DNA of 12,479 nt. Origin: an uncultured Eubacteriales bacterium. Lineage in GTDB: Bacteria > Bacillota > Clostridia > Oscillospirales > QAMX01. The notes beneath the pieces were generated by a model. It was given only the letters and a program-made list of their open reading frames with translations. It was not told where the DNA came from and searched no databases. The translations under genes were made by a program, and so were the position numbers. Where the stretch lies: assembly GCA_900551265.1 (NCBI GenBank), contig URVL01000060.1:1-12479 (forward strand). Reading direction: 5' to 3'. This document shows positions 1 through 6,372 of this stretch, piece after piece. Positions within the stretch are counted from its first letter, which is position 1; every line of letters begins with the position of its first letter.

Positions 1-31
1 TTTATAATACAGTAAAATACGTATAATGCCG

Positions 32-1507
32 TTATAACACTCGCCGTACGGCTTCATGCCACCCATTAAGCAAATGGGTACGTTCACGGCTCTCCATCTG
101 CGGGGTGAATTCCCGGTCACAGCGCCAGACAAGTGAGAGTTCATCGAGGTCATGATAGTACCCCACAGAAAGACCAGCCAGGTACGCCGCGCCAAGCGCC
201 GTTGTTTCAATGCAATATGGGCGAAGCACATGTGTACAGGAAATATCGGACTGGAACTGCATCAGGAAGTTGTTTGCGCTGGCACCGCCGTCAGCACGCA
301 GAGAACTGAGTGAAAAGTCAACGTCACTGCGCATGGCGCACAGCACGTCCTCTGTCTGATAAGCAATGGATTCCAGGGTTGCGCGGATGATGTGATCTCG
401 ATTGGAACCGCGCGTCAGTCCAAGAATCGCCCCACGGGCGTAGGCGTTCCAATAGGGCGCGCCAAGCCCCGTGAAAGCGGGTACGACATATACGCCGCCG
501 GTTGAAGTAACGCGTGTTGCATAGTACTCCGACTCCGGAGCAGAATCAATGAGCTTTAATTCGTCACGCAGCCATTGAATTGCTGCGCCCGCAACAAAAA
601 CGGACCCTTCAAGCGCATATGTGATGCGCCCCTCGAAGCCCCATGCGATCGTTGTAATCAATCCCTGCGTAGAGTGCACGGGAACCTCACCGGTGTTCAT
701 CAGCATAAAACCGCCGGTGCCATAGGTGTTTTTAACATCGCCAGGCCGAAAACAGGCCTGACCGAAGAGTGCGGCGTGCTGATCACCCGCGGCGCTTGCA
801 ATTGGGATGGCACCGCCAAATAAGGAGGGATCGCTCTCCCCAAACGCCCCGGATGAGGGCCGGACCTCCGGCAATACGGCGCTGGGAATATCGAGGAGAC
901 TGAGAATTTCCTCGTCCCAATCCAGTGTGCGGATATTATAAAGCATGGTACGCGATGCGTTGGTATAATCGGTCGCGTGAACGCGGCCGCCTGTCAGACG
1001 GTAAATGAGCCAGCTGTCTACCGTACCGAAGGCAAGCTCTCCCCGACAGGCGCGTTCATATGCGCCGTCCACATGATCAAAAATCCAGCGGAGTTTTGTT
1101 GCGCTGAAGTATGGGTCGAGGACAAGTCCCGTACGTTCGCGGAAGAATTCGGTGAGCCCTTCTTTCTCAAGCTCCGCGCAGAAATCCGCAGTACGGCGGC
1201 ACTGCCAGACAATGGCAGGACAAATTGCACGCCCGGTTTTCCTGTCCCATACGATCGTCGTCTCACGTTGATTTGTAATGCCAATAGCCGCAATATCCCG
1301 ATATGTAACGCCAAGACGGGCCATTGCCTCACGCGCGACCGTAAGCTGTGAATCCCATATTTCCTCGGCGTCGTGTTCCACGAAACCCGGCTGGGGATAA
1401 TATTGCCGGAACTCACGCTGCGCGGAAGCGGCAATATTGCCTTCCCGGTCAAACAAAATGCAGCGGGAACTGGTGGTGCCCTGATCCAGAGCCATGATAT
1501 AACGCAT
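32..1507 (-). CDS. glpK: Glycerol kinase GlpK
   Basis: FGGY-family sugar kinase that phosphorylates glycerol to sn-glycerol 3-phosphate with ATP in the cytosol. The 491-residue length is normal for GlpK. The N-terminal phosphate-binding motif LDQGTTSSR is at residues 7-15. The glycerol-contact residues known from the E. coli enzyme have clear counterparts: R81-E82 (NQRETT), Y133 (DPYFSATK) and D242 ([11 protein letters not shown]). The nucleotide-side motifs YGTGGFML and [16 protein letters not shown] are also present. I chose the ATG at 1507 because GGAAAGG (1517-1523) sits 9 nt upstream; the frame can be opened six codons earlier only with a TTG that overlaps this ribosome binding site. The segment between RPSSG and AGDQ has no histidine, although in Bacilli the HPr-phosphorylated histidine lies there, so that control is probably absent. 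No glpF or glpD is adjacent. The gene ends 31 bp from the window edge. Confidence 0.96.
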   Translation of the reverse strand: MRYIMALDQGTTSSRCILFDREGNIAASAQREFRQYYPQPGFVEHDAEEIWDSQLTVAREAMARLGVTYRDIAAIGITNQRETTIVWDRKTGRAICPAIVWQCRRTADFCAELEKEGLTEFFRERTGLVLDPYFSATKLRWIFDHVDGAYERACRGELAFGTVDSWLIYRLTGGRVHATDYTNASRTMLYNIRTLDWDEEILSLLDIPSAVLPEVRPSSGAFGESDPSLFGGAIPIASAAGDQHAALFGQACFRPGDVKNTYGTGGFMLMNTGEVPVHSTQGLITTIAWGFEGRITYALEGSVFVAGAAIQWLRDELKLIDSAPESEYYATRVTSTGGVYVVPAFTGLGAPYWNAYARGAILGLTRGSNRDHIIRATLESIAYQTEDVLCAMRSDVDFSLSSLRADGGASANNFLMQFQSDISCTHVLRPYCIETTALGAAYLAGLSVGYYHDLDELSLVWRCDREFTPQMESRERTHLLNGWHEAVRRVL

Positions 1508-1516
1508 AAACGTTAT

Positions 1517-1523
1517 CCTTTCC
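1517..1523 (-). promoter_or_regulatory. glpK ribosome binding site (decides start)
   Basis: GGAAAGG on the minus strand lies 9 nt before the ATG at 1507. The alternative TTG start at 1525 would overlap it and has no Shine-Dalgarno sequence of its own. Confidence 0.75.
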
Positions 1524-1529
1524 AAAACA

Positions 1530-1553
1530 ATAAAAAACAGTCTGAAAGCAGAC
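1530..1553 (-). terminator. Second small terminator-like hairpin in glpK leader
   Basis: On the minus strand GTCTG (1553-1549) pairs with CAGAC (1544-1540) around a 4-nt loop and is followed by TGTTTTTTATTGTTTT. The stem is only 5 bp, but flanking A and T runs can extend it. It lies just upstream of the glpK ribosome binding site, so it may be an attenuator element or only a weak structure. Confidence 0.35.
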
Positions 1554-1592
1554 GTTTTTAAAAACTAATGTGGATGCAAATAAGATTTATTC

Positions 1593-1653
1593 AAAAAAGG
1601 CCTTCTATCCCATAACCTCCCAAGCGATTGCCCAGAAACGAGATAAAAGGCCT
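1593..1653 (-). terminator. Leader terminator / putative antiterminator target of glpK
   Basis: A 12-bp inverted repeat: AGGCCTTTTATC (minus strand, 1653-1642) pairs with GATAGAAGGCCT (1609-1598), with one position that can form a G-U wobble in RNA, and is followed directly by six U residues (1598-1593). It stands between the glpK promoter and the gene. In Bacillus, glp leaders carry such terminators, and the GlpP protein allows read-through when glycerol 3-phosphate is present. By analogy this is a candidate GlpP-type antitermination site. The hairpin and U-run are seen directly; the regulator is inferred. Confidence 0.65.
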
Positions 1654-1680
1654 AATTTGACGACGAATTAACTGTAGTGT

Positions 1681-1709
1681 ATCTTATCGCTTTTTGCGAA
1701 AAAAGTCAA
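1681..1709 (-). promoter_or_regulatory. glpK promoter
   Basis: On the minus strand TTGACT (1709-1704), a 17-bp spacer and TAAGAT (1686-1681) form a near-consensus sigma-A promoter. Transcription would start near 1674, giving a leader of about 165 nt before glpK that contains both hairpins. Confidence 0.75.
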
Positions 1710-1794
1710 TTCTTTTGTAAACACAAAGTATACAAAATTTTGCGAAAATTTTATTTAAATTCAATAAAAACAGCACGAGTGGAAGTTATTTACA

Positions 1795-3195
1795 TCAGAA
1801 TACAATACGCTCTGCGATATAACCATTTAGATCCGACACGGGAATTCGCACCTGCTCCATGGTATCGCGATCACGGACTGTTACACAGCCGTCGCTTTCC
1901 GTATCAAAGTCGACAGTGATGCAAAACGGTGTTCCGATCTCATCCTGACGGCGATAACGTTTTCCAATGGAGCCGGACTCGTCATAGTCGACCATGAAGT
2001 CGTGAGAAAGCGCCGTATATATTTCATTTGCTTTCCCGCCAAGTTTTTTGGAAAGCGGAAGCACTGCCGCTTTGAAAGGCGCAAGGAACGGATGCAGATG
2101 CAAAACGACGCGCGTATCCTTTTTCGATGCATCTACGACTTCTTCATCATAAGCCTCTACAAGGAAAGCGAGCGTTATACGATCGGCGCCAAGCGAAGGT
2201 TCGATCACATAAGGAACATAATGTTCGTTCAACTCCGGATCGAAATAATCAAGATCCTGACCGGAAGTCTTAATGTGCTGCGTCAAGTCGTAGTCGGTAC
2301 GGTCCGCAACGCCCCACAGTTCGCCCCAGCCAAATGGGAACAAGAATTCAAAGTCTGTGGTTGCTTTGGAATAGAAAGCCAGTTCCTCCGGCTCATGATC
2401 GCGCAGGCGTAAATTTTCGGCCTGAATGCCAAGACTCAGCAGCCAGTCGTTACAGAACTTACGCCAGTATGCAAACCACTCCAAATCGGTGCCGGGCTTA
2501 CAGAAGAACTCCAGCTCCATCTGTTCAAACTCACGGATACGGAAGATAAAGTTGCCGGGCGTAATCTCATTGCGGAAGCTCTTTCCCACCTGGCAGACGC
2601 CAAACGGGATTTTGCGCCGGGTTGTACGCTGAATGTTCTTGAAGTTGACGAAAATTCCCTGTGCGGTTTCAGGACGCAGATATACTTCGGTGGAACTGTC
2701 TTCCGTTACGCCCTGATGGGTTTTAAACATAAGGTTGAACTTGCGGATATCCGTAAAGTCGCTTTTGCCGCAGCCGGGGCAGGGGATAGCGTTTTGACGG
2801 ATAAAAGCAACCATATCTTCATTTGTCATGGCTTCCACATTGGTCACGGTATCGCCGGTCTCATGGCACCAATCTTCGATAAGCTTGTCCGCGCGGTGGC
2901 GCATTTTACAGGATTTACAGTCGATGAGCGGGTCGTTGAAGGTCGTGACGTGTCCGGAAGCCACCCATACCTGTGGATTCATCAGAATGGCAGAGTCCAG
3001 TCCGACATTATGCGGATTTTCTTGGACAAATTTTTTCCACCACGCTTTTTTAATATTGTTTTTCAGTTCCACGCCAAGCGGACCATAATCCCAGGAGTTT
3101 GCAAGCCCGCCGTAAATTTCGGAGCCGGGGTATACAAAGCCGCGGCCTTTGCAGAGCGCGACGATCTGATCCATTGTTTTGTCAGTGTTTTTCAT
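1795..3195 (-). CDS. glyQS: Glycyl-tRNA synthetase, homodimeric class II type
   Basis: Charges tRNA-Gly with glycine using ATP in the cytosol. The 466 residues form one chain, so this is the homodimeric (eukaryote/archaeal-like) class II enzyme and not the two-subunit GlyQ plus GlyS form. Visible parts: the N-terminal catalytic start [14 protein letters not shown] (17-30); cysteine pairs C93/C96 and C139/C142 that could hold a metal; class II motif 2 with FRNE (207-210) and the adjoining [13 protein letters not shown]; motif 3 in EPSLGADR (332-339); and a C-terminal anticodon-binding domain from about residue 362, including [16 protein letters not shown]. The ATG at 3195 has AGAAAGG upstream; an internal ATG seven codons later has no good ribosome binding site. 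It is driven by its own promoter at 3242-3269, with a leader of only about 40 nt, too short for a T-box riboswitch. I see no convincing terminator after its stop; the next minus-strand unit is glpK. Confidence 0.96.
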   Translation of the reverse strand: MKNTDKTMDQIVALCKGRGFVYPGSEIYGGLANSWDYGPLGVELKNNIKKAWWKKFVQENPHNVGLDSAILMNPQVWVASGHVTTFNDPLIDCKSCKMRHRADKLIEDWCHETGDTVTNVEAMTNEDMVAFIRQNAIPCPGCGKSDFTDIRKFNLMFKTHQGVTEDSSTEVYLRPETAQGIFVNFKNIQRTTRRKIPFGVCQVGKSFRNEITPGNFIFRIREFEQMELEFFCKPGTDLEWFAYWRKFCNDWLLSLGIQAENLRLRDHEPEELAFYSKATTDFEFLFPFGWGELWGVADRTDYDLTQHIKTSGQDLDYFDPELNEHYVPYVIEPSLGADRITLAFLVEAYDEEVVDASKKDTRVVLHLHPFLAPFKAAVLPLSKKLGGKANEIYTALSHDFMVDYDESGSIGKRYRRQDEIGTPFCITVDFDTESDGCVTVRDRDTMEQVRIPVSDLNGYIAERIVF

Positions 3196-3241
3196 GGTTT
3201 CAAAGCCTTTCTGCCGAATTGTTAGCCTTTATAATAGATTT

Positions 3242-3269
3242 ATTATATCGAAAAAAAGGCACTTGTCAA
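3242..3269 (-). promoter_or_regulatory. glyQS promoter
   Basis: On the minus strand TTGACA (3269-3264), a 16-bp spacer and TATAAT (3247-3242) are perfect consensus hexamers. The expected start is near 3235, about 40 nt before glyQS. Its -35 box overlaps that of the opposite-facing tRNA promoter. Confidence 0.8.
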
Positions 3270-3291
3270 GCGTATATCAATGTGTTATACT
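3263..3291 (+). promoter_or_regulatory. tRNA-Pro promoter
   Basis: On the plus strand TTGTCA (3263-3268), a 17-bp spacer and TATACT (3286-3291) form a good sigma-A promoter. The start would be near 3298, about 92 nt before the tRNA. The -35 hexamer shares five bases with the glyQS -35 on the other strand, the two lying within the near-palindrome CTTGTCAAG. Confidence 0.65.
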
Positions 3292-3298
3292 AAAGGGG

Positions 3299-3367
3299 CG
3301 CCGCAGAGCTTGTGGGGAGAAAATTTTTTTCAGTGCTTCGGCTCATGGAATGAATGTATCTGCGGCG
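3299..3367 (+). other. Long-range stem in the tRNA-Pro precursor leader
   Basis: CGCCGCAGA (3299-3307) is perfectly complementary to TCTGCGGCG (3359-3367), so the expected 5' leader of the tRNA precursor can close into a 9-bp stem enclosing about 50 nt. The enclosed part contains an A/T-rich GAAAATTTTTTTC stretch. It begins right at the predicted transcription start and ends 22 nt before the tRNA. Its role is unknown; it may only protect or present the precursor for 5' processing. Confidence 0.45.
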
Positions 3368-3389
3368 AAATATAGATAGTGTGAGATAT

Positions 3390-3465
3390 CGGGGTGTAGC
3401 GCAGTTGGTAGCGCGCTTGCTTTGGGAGCAAGATGCCGCAGGTTCGAATCCTGTCACTCCGACCA
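3390..3465 (+). tRNA. tRNA-Pro (anticodon UGG)
   Basis: Full 76-nt cloverleaf with encoded CCA. The acceptor arm CGGGGTG (3390-3396) pairs with CACTCCG (3455-3461) with one G-U. The anticodon stem CTTGC/GCAAG encloses the loop TTTGGGA (3421-3427), with anticodon TGG at 3423-3425. The T arm carries GGTTCGAATCC (3441-3451). The discriminator is A3462, followed by CCA (3463-3465). It reads proline CCN codons, mainly CCA and CCG. It has its own promoter and terminator, so it appears to be a single-gene unit divergent from glyQS. Confidence 0.96.
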
Positions 3466-3466
3466 C

Positions 3467-3503
3467 GTCGCTGCGGACGGCATATCGTTCGCAGCGACTT
3501 TTT
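3467..3503 (+). terminator. Intrinsic terminator of tRNA-Pro
   Basis: GTCGCTGCG (3467-3475) pairs perfectly with CGCAGCGAC (3490-3498) and is followed by TTTTT (3499-3503). It starts two bases after the tRNA CCA end. Confidence 0.9.
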
Positions 3504-3625
3504 ATCAAAAGATCACTTTTCACTCATTCTGTCGCAGCTTCTCTCCAAATCGAATCCGCTTGTGCTGGGCTTCGATTCCGTTTTTCTTTTCTGAGAGCCC
3601 GAACTTCTATCATTACATTGGAGCC

Positions 3626-3673
3626 ATCATCGGAGCAAAGTCCGCTTTGCTCCGATGATTTTTTGTTTTTTTG
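3626..3673 (+). terminator. Strong orphan terminator
   Basis: A perfect 15-bp stem (3626-3640 with 3645-3659), loop TCCG, followed by T5-G-T7 (3660-3672). The T-tract lies only on the plus side. No plus-strand gene lies between it and the tRNA terminator about 120 bp upstream, so what it ends is unclear: perhaps an unseen small RNA, a lost gene, or a back-up for the tRNA unit. Confidence 0.8.
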
Positions 3674-3743
3674 AAATAACAAATTACAGGGACTCACCTT
3701 TGGTTTATGAGCGAAAATGCAACGAGAAATTACAAATACAAAA

Positions 3744-3781
3744 CCGGTGATATGTCCCCATATATGGGAACATGTCGCCGG
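3744..3781. repeat. 38-bp imperfect palindrome, possible minus-strand terminator
   Basis: The two 19-nt halves pair almost throughout. As plus-strand RNA there are two U-G wobbles (at 3748 and 3751) and one C-A mismatch (at 3756). The core is CCCATATATGGG and the ends are CCGG. On the minus strand the hairpin is followed by TTTTGTATTTGTAATTT, so it could end transcription coming from the truncated kinase gene. It could also be a small dispersed palindromic element; a single window cannot decide. Confidence 0.5.
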
Positions 3782-3822
3782 TCATTATCAGAAGTCCGTA
3801 CCCCGTCTGTTGTTTTTCCCTG

Positions 3823-3849
3823 TAAAAGCCCAGCGGGTAATGCCGCCGG
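3823..3849 (-). terminator. Weak hairpin after truncated kinase gene
   Basis: On the minus strand CCGGCGG (3849-3843) pairs with CCGCTGG (3836-3830) with one G-U and is followed by GCTTTTAC. It lies 15 bp past the stop of the kinase remnant. The U-tract is only four residues, so termination would be weak. Confidence 0.3.
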
Positions 3850-3864
3850 ACCTTCCAGTTCTTA

Positions 3865-4131
3865 TCATTGAATAGACTGATTAAAAAGATTTGCAATAAT
3901 GGGGACAATTTCTTTGATAACGGTTTGTGTCGTGTTGATACAGAGGTCAAAATTCAGTTTGTCACCCCACGAATGCCCGGTATAGAATTCATAATACTTG
4001 GCCCGCTTTTTATCAATCCCGGAAATTTTCTGCTTCAACTCTTTATCGGAGAGCCTTTCATCTTCCGGGCCTTTTTCCCGACAGCGCTTGATTTTGCTCT
4101 CCATATCTGCGTAGACAAAAATACGGAAAGG
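3865..4131 (-). pseudogene. 5'-truncated cytidylate-kinase-like gene
   Basis: This minus-strand frame ends in a protein tail of the cytidylate kinase-like P-loop family. I recognise FRIFVYADMESKIKRCREK, then LSDKELKQKISGIDKKRAKYYEFYTG, then the W-GDKLNFDLCINTT and IVPIIANLF patterns near the C-terminus. Family members are about 200 residues with an N-terminal Walker A motif (nucleotide or small-molecule phosphorylation). Here only about 88 C-terminal residues remain; the P-loop half is missing. The frame meets a stop (4138-4140) just upstream of the homologous part, and the sequence there passes into hsdR-like sequence on the other strand. The first in-frame ATG (4104) lies inside the conserved region, so it is not the native start. 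Family assignment is from memory of its conserved pattern. The remnant is almost surely non-functional as a kinase. Confidence 0.75.
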
Positions 4132-4508
4132 CTCAGGCTATACAGATTCTGCAGGAGATGAAGGCTGACCGTGATAGTTTCCGCAGGGTCGGACTCGCAT
4201 TTGAGGAAAAGGCATTTTATGATATTTTAATGGCACTGCGCGATCAGTATGACTTTGCATACGGCACAGATAAAGTGGTTGACGGCATTGCTATCAACGA
4301 TAGATGTAAAGCTCTGGCCAAAAAGATAAAGGAAATTATTGATACAAAATCTACGTTTGCGGATTGGCTCAATAATCAAATTATACGCGACCAGCTCAAA
4401 TTTGACATCAAAGTGTGCCTGGTTAAAAACGGATATCCGCCGCGGTACAGTCCGGAAGTTTTCCGCAAGGTCATGGAGCAAATTGAAAATTTCGAGGAAA
4501 ACCGTTGA
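4125..4508 (+). pseudogene. hsdR: 5'-truncated type I restriction subunit HsdR (C-terminal remnant)
   Basis: The frame, homologous from about 4125, encodes the very C-terminal helical domain of the HsdR (R) subunit of a type I restriction-modification system. The recognisable block is GLAFEEKAFYDILMALRDQY, followed by AKKIKEIIDTKSTFADWLNN, then RDQLKFDIKVCLVKNGYPP and the tail YSPEVFRKVMEQIENFEEN, which is typical for the end of these roughly 1000-residue proteins. The nuclease and helicase motor domains are absent and no hsdM or hsdS is in the window. The ATG at 4158 has AGGAG close by, only about 3 nt away, and falls inside the conserved helix, so I regard it as accidental. The remaining 120-odd codons are intact and end at TGA 4506-4508. 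It is followed by a strong terminator. It is a remnant of a lost defence locus. Confidence 0.8.
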
Positions 4509-4800
4509 TTGTAGTGAAAGCGTATTTTTAAATTCCCATCTCAATGGCGCCGCGAGCTTTCATAGGAATACATATCCGGTTTCAGATCCGCTCTATGGAG
4601 CAGCCTTACGAAAACGGAGCCTCCTTTATAAGGAGGCTCCGTTTGTTTGTAAGCTTACGGTAAGCCCACGAAAGGACGTACTTTTTTGCGCAACAATCGG
4701 ATGAAAATGCATATTTTTTCTCTTTATGACAATTTATGAACACATTATGGCGCTTTCGTCTTTTTCTTTAAAAAATTTTCACAATTCTGCAAAAAAGGTA
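4509..4800. other. Intergenic stretch, hsdR remnant to purine permease
   Basis: About 290 bp without a gene. It holds the strong terminator at 4612-4652 and then AT-rich sequence up to the permease promoter. I found no purine riboswitch core or other known leader here. Confidence 0.6.
4612..4652 (+). terminator. Terminator behind the hsdR remnant
   Basis: AAACGGAGCCTCCT (4612-4625) pairs perfectly with AGGAGGCTCCGTTT (4631-4644) around the loop TTATA, followed by GTTTGT. The A-run on the left side means it could also act on minus-strand transcripts. Confidence 0.85.
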
Positions 4801-4829
4801 GTGAAATTTCAGAAGAAGTATGGTATGAT
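4801..4829 (+). promoter_or_regulatory. Promoter of the purine permease gene
   Basis: Extended -10 TGGTATGAT (TATGAT at 4824-4829) with a weak -35 GTGAAA at 4801-4806 and a 17-bp spacer. The predicted start near 4836 leaves a leader under 50 nt, so a purine riboswitch between this promoter and the gene is excluded. Confidence 0.5.
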
Positions 4830-4883
4830 AAATGGCGATGAAGAAATTGGCGTTTTCAAAGTATTAAAAAGGAGAAGTGTGAT

Positions 4884-6239
4884 ATGGACAAGTTTTTTCA
4901 TCTGAAAGAAAACGGCACCAAGGTTTCGACAGAAATCATTGCGGGATTGACGACGTTTTTCGCGATGTCGTACATCATCGTCGTGAACCCTGGAATCCTG
5001 GCGCAGTCCGGAATGGAATGGGGCGCGGTGTTCCTTGCCACCATTATTGCTTCCATTATCGGCACTCTGGTAATGGGACTGGTTGCAAACGTTCCCTATG
5101 CGCAGGCTCCCGGTATGGGTTTGAATGCGTTTTTCGTTTATACGGTATGCTTTACGCTTGGTTTTACCTGGCAGCAGGCACTTTCCATGGTGTTTATCTG
5201 CGGTATCTTAAATATCCTGATTACCGTAACGAAAGTCCGCAAGTACATTATTAAGTCGATCCCTCTGAGTCTGCAAAACGCAATTGGCGGCGGTATTGGT
5301 ATATTCGTTGCCTATATCGGCCTTTTAAATGTCGGCATTATTAATTTTGGAGGCGGCGTGCCCGCGCTGTCCACGTTAAGCGAGCCGCAGTTCTGGGTTT
5401 TCCTGATTGGCTTAGCTTTAACGATTGTTCTGTTGGCTTTGAAGGTGAAAGGCGCCATTTTAATCTCCATCATTGTTACGACGCTGATAGGCATTCCGTT
5501 CGGTGTGACTTCCCCGCAGGAAACCACCAGTTTTACGGAGGCATGCCAGGCACTTCCCACCACATTCCTCGCAATCTTTAAAGAGGGCGGCATCGGCAGT
5601 TTATTTAGCGATGTATCCAAATTGCCGCTTGTGCTCATAACCATTTTCTCCTTCAGCATTTCGGACACCTTTGATACAATTGGAACTTTTATCGGCACCG
5701 GACGCCGCAGCGGTATCTTCAGCGCGGAAGACGAAAAGAAGATGGAAAGCAGTTCCGGATTCCACTCCAAGCTTGACAAAGCGCTGTTTGCCGATGCGAC
5801 CGCTACGTCTATCGGTTCTCTGTTCGGTACTTCCAATACGACGACTTTCGTGGAAAGCGCCGCCGGTATCGGCGTTGGCGGCCGTACCGGTCTGACCTCT
5901 GTGGTCGTTGCAATTTGCTTTGCACTGTCTGCATTCCTGGCATCTTTTGTAAGCGCTGTTCCATTTGCGGCTACTGCTCCGGCCCTCGTAGCGGTTGGTA
6001 TTATGATGATGTCTTCTTTCAAGGATATCGACTGGAGCGACTTCAATGAGGCGGTGCCTGCTTTCTTTGCCGGCATCTTTATGGCGCTTTGTTACAGTAT
6101 CTCTTACGGTATTGCCGCAGGATTTATTTTCTACTGCATCATCAAGATCTTCAAAGGCAAGGCAAAGGAAATTCACCCGATTCTGTGGGCCTGCACTGCA
6201 CTGTTTGTCCTGAATTTTGTTCTCCTGGCTCTTTTGTAA
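4884..6239 (+). CDS. Purine nucleobase permease, AzgA/PbuG type (NCS2)
   Basis: Membrane transporter of 451 residues, the usual length for the AzgA branch of the NCS2 (nucleobase-ascorbate) family, which imports adenine, guanine and hypoxanthine, probably with protons. Visible family marks: the N-terminal KVSTEIIAGLTTFFAMSYI (13-31), APGMGLNAFFVYTV (75-88), DTFDTIGTFIGTGRR (261-275) and GTSNTTTFVESAAG (315-328), where E324 falls in the substrate-site motif of the family. Many hydrophobic segments fit a 12-14-helix protein. The ATG follows AAGGAG with ordinary spacing. It lies 133 bp upstream of a second nucleobase permease on the same strand, with a long hairpin between. The exact purine cannot be told from sequence; PbuG-like hypoxanthine/guanine transport is the closest guess. 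Confidence 0.9.
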   Translation: MDKFFHLKENGTKVSTEIIAGLTTFFAMSYIIVVNPGILAQSGMEWGAVFLATIIASIIGTLVMGLVANVPYAQAPGMGLNAFFVYTVCFTLGFTWQQALSMVFICGILNILITVTKVRKYIIKSIPLSLQNAIGGGIGIFVAYIGLLNVGIINFGGGVPALSTLSEPQFWVFLIGLALTIVLLALKVKGAILISIIVTTLIGIPFGVTSPQETTSFTEACQALPTTFLAIFKEGGIGSLFSDVSKLPLVLITIFSFSISDTFDTIGTFIGTGRRSGIFSAEDEKKMESSSGFHSKLDKALFADATATSIGSLFGTSNTTTFVESAAGIGVGGRTGLTSVVVAICFALSAFLASFVSAVPFAATAPALVAVGIMMMSSFKDIDWSDFNEAVPAFFAGIFMALCYSISYGIAAGFIFYCIIKIFKGKAKEIHPILWACTALFVLNFVLLALL

Positions 6240-6256
6240 AACTTCAGTGGTTGAGT

Positions 6257-6305
6257 GGAAAGGAGATGGAAACCGGAGACTGGTTTCTCCGGCCATCTCC
6301 TTTTC
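6257..6305 (+). terminator. Long imperfect hairpin between the two permeases
   Basis: GGAAAGGAGATGG (6257-6269) pairs with CCATCTCCTTTTC (6293-6305), and inside it CCGGAGA (6273-6279) pairs with TCTCCGG (6286-6292), with a three-A bulge. The tail is TTTTCCCC and has no long U-run, so it is more likely a partial terminator or a mRNA-stabilising structure than a full stop. No good promoter is visible between it and the next gene. Confidence 0.5.
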
Positions 6306-6372
6306 CCCGCCTTTACTTCCTCAGGGAAGTTGTCAATCATGCAGACGATAAGTAGGAAAGGACTTTTGATAC

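Larger units (their letters stand above)
3504..3864. other. Gene-free stretch with hairpins
   Basis: About 360 bp with no convincing coding sequence. It contains a weak inverted repeat AATCGAA (3548-3554)/TTCGATT (3571-3577) followed by a pyrimidine run, an orphan strong terminator (3626-3673), a 38-bp palindrome (3744-3781) and a small hairpin (3830-3849). Short frames here, including an 81-codon minus-strand one at 3705-3950, show no recognisable protein features. I see it as the edge of a decayed locus that continues into the truncated genes to its right. Confidence 0.6.

Noticed and set aside
3196-3240. T-box riboswitch for glycyl-tRNA synthetase
   Set aside because: The leader from the predicted start to glyQS is only about 40 nt and contains no T-box core.
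3290-3523. 77-codon frame antisense to the tRNA
   Set aside because: It is the reverse complement of tRNA-Pro and its flanks, a well-known source of spurious proteins.
3705-3950. 81-codon minus-strand frame as a small gene
   Set aside because: It overlaps the truncated kinase gene in another frame, runs through the 38-bp palindrome, and shows no ribosome binding site or family motif.
3868-4161. 97-codon plus-strand frame
   Set aside because: It is the opposite strand of the kinase remnant and runs across the junction; no protein features.
3441-4508. Integrated island with attachment repeats at the tRNA-Pro 3' end
   Set aside because: I saw no second copy of the tRNA 3' end downstream and no integrase or transposase. 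The T-arm-like snippets near 3551 and 3571 lack tRNA stems.
4830-4883. Purine riboswitch before the AzgA-type permease
   Set aside because: The leader is under 50 nt, and neither it nor the 170 bp upstream has the conserved purine-aptamer core.
5312-6076. 254-codon minus-strand frame
   Set aside because: It lies wholly inside the purine permease on the other strand; no ribosome binding site and no domain pattern.
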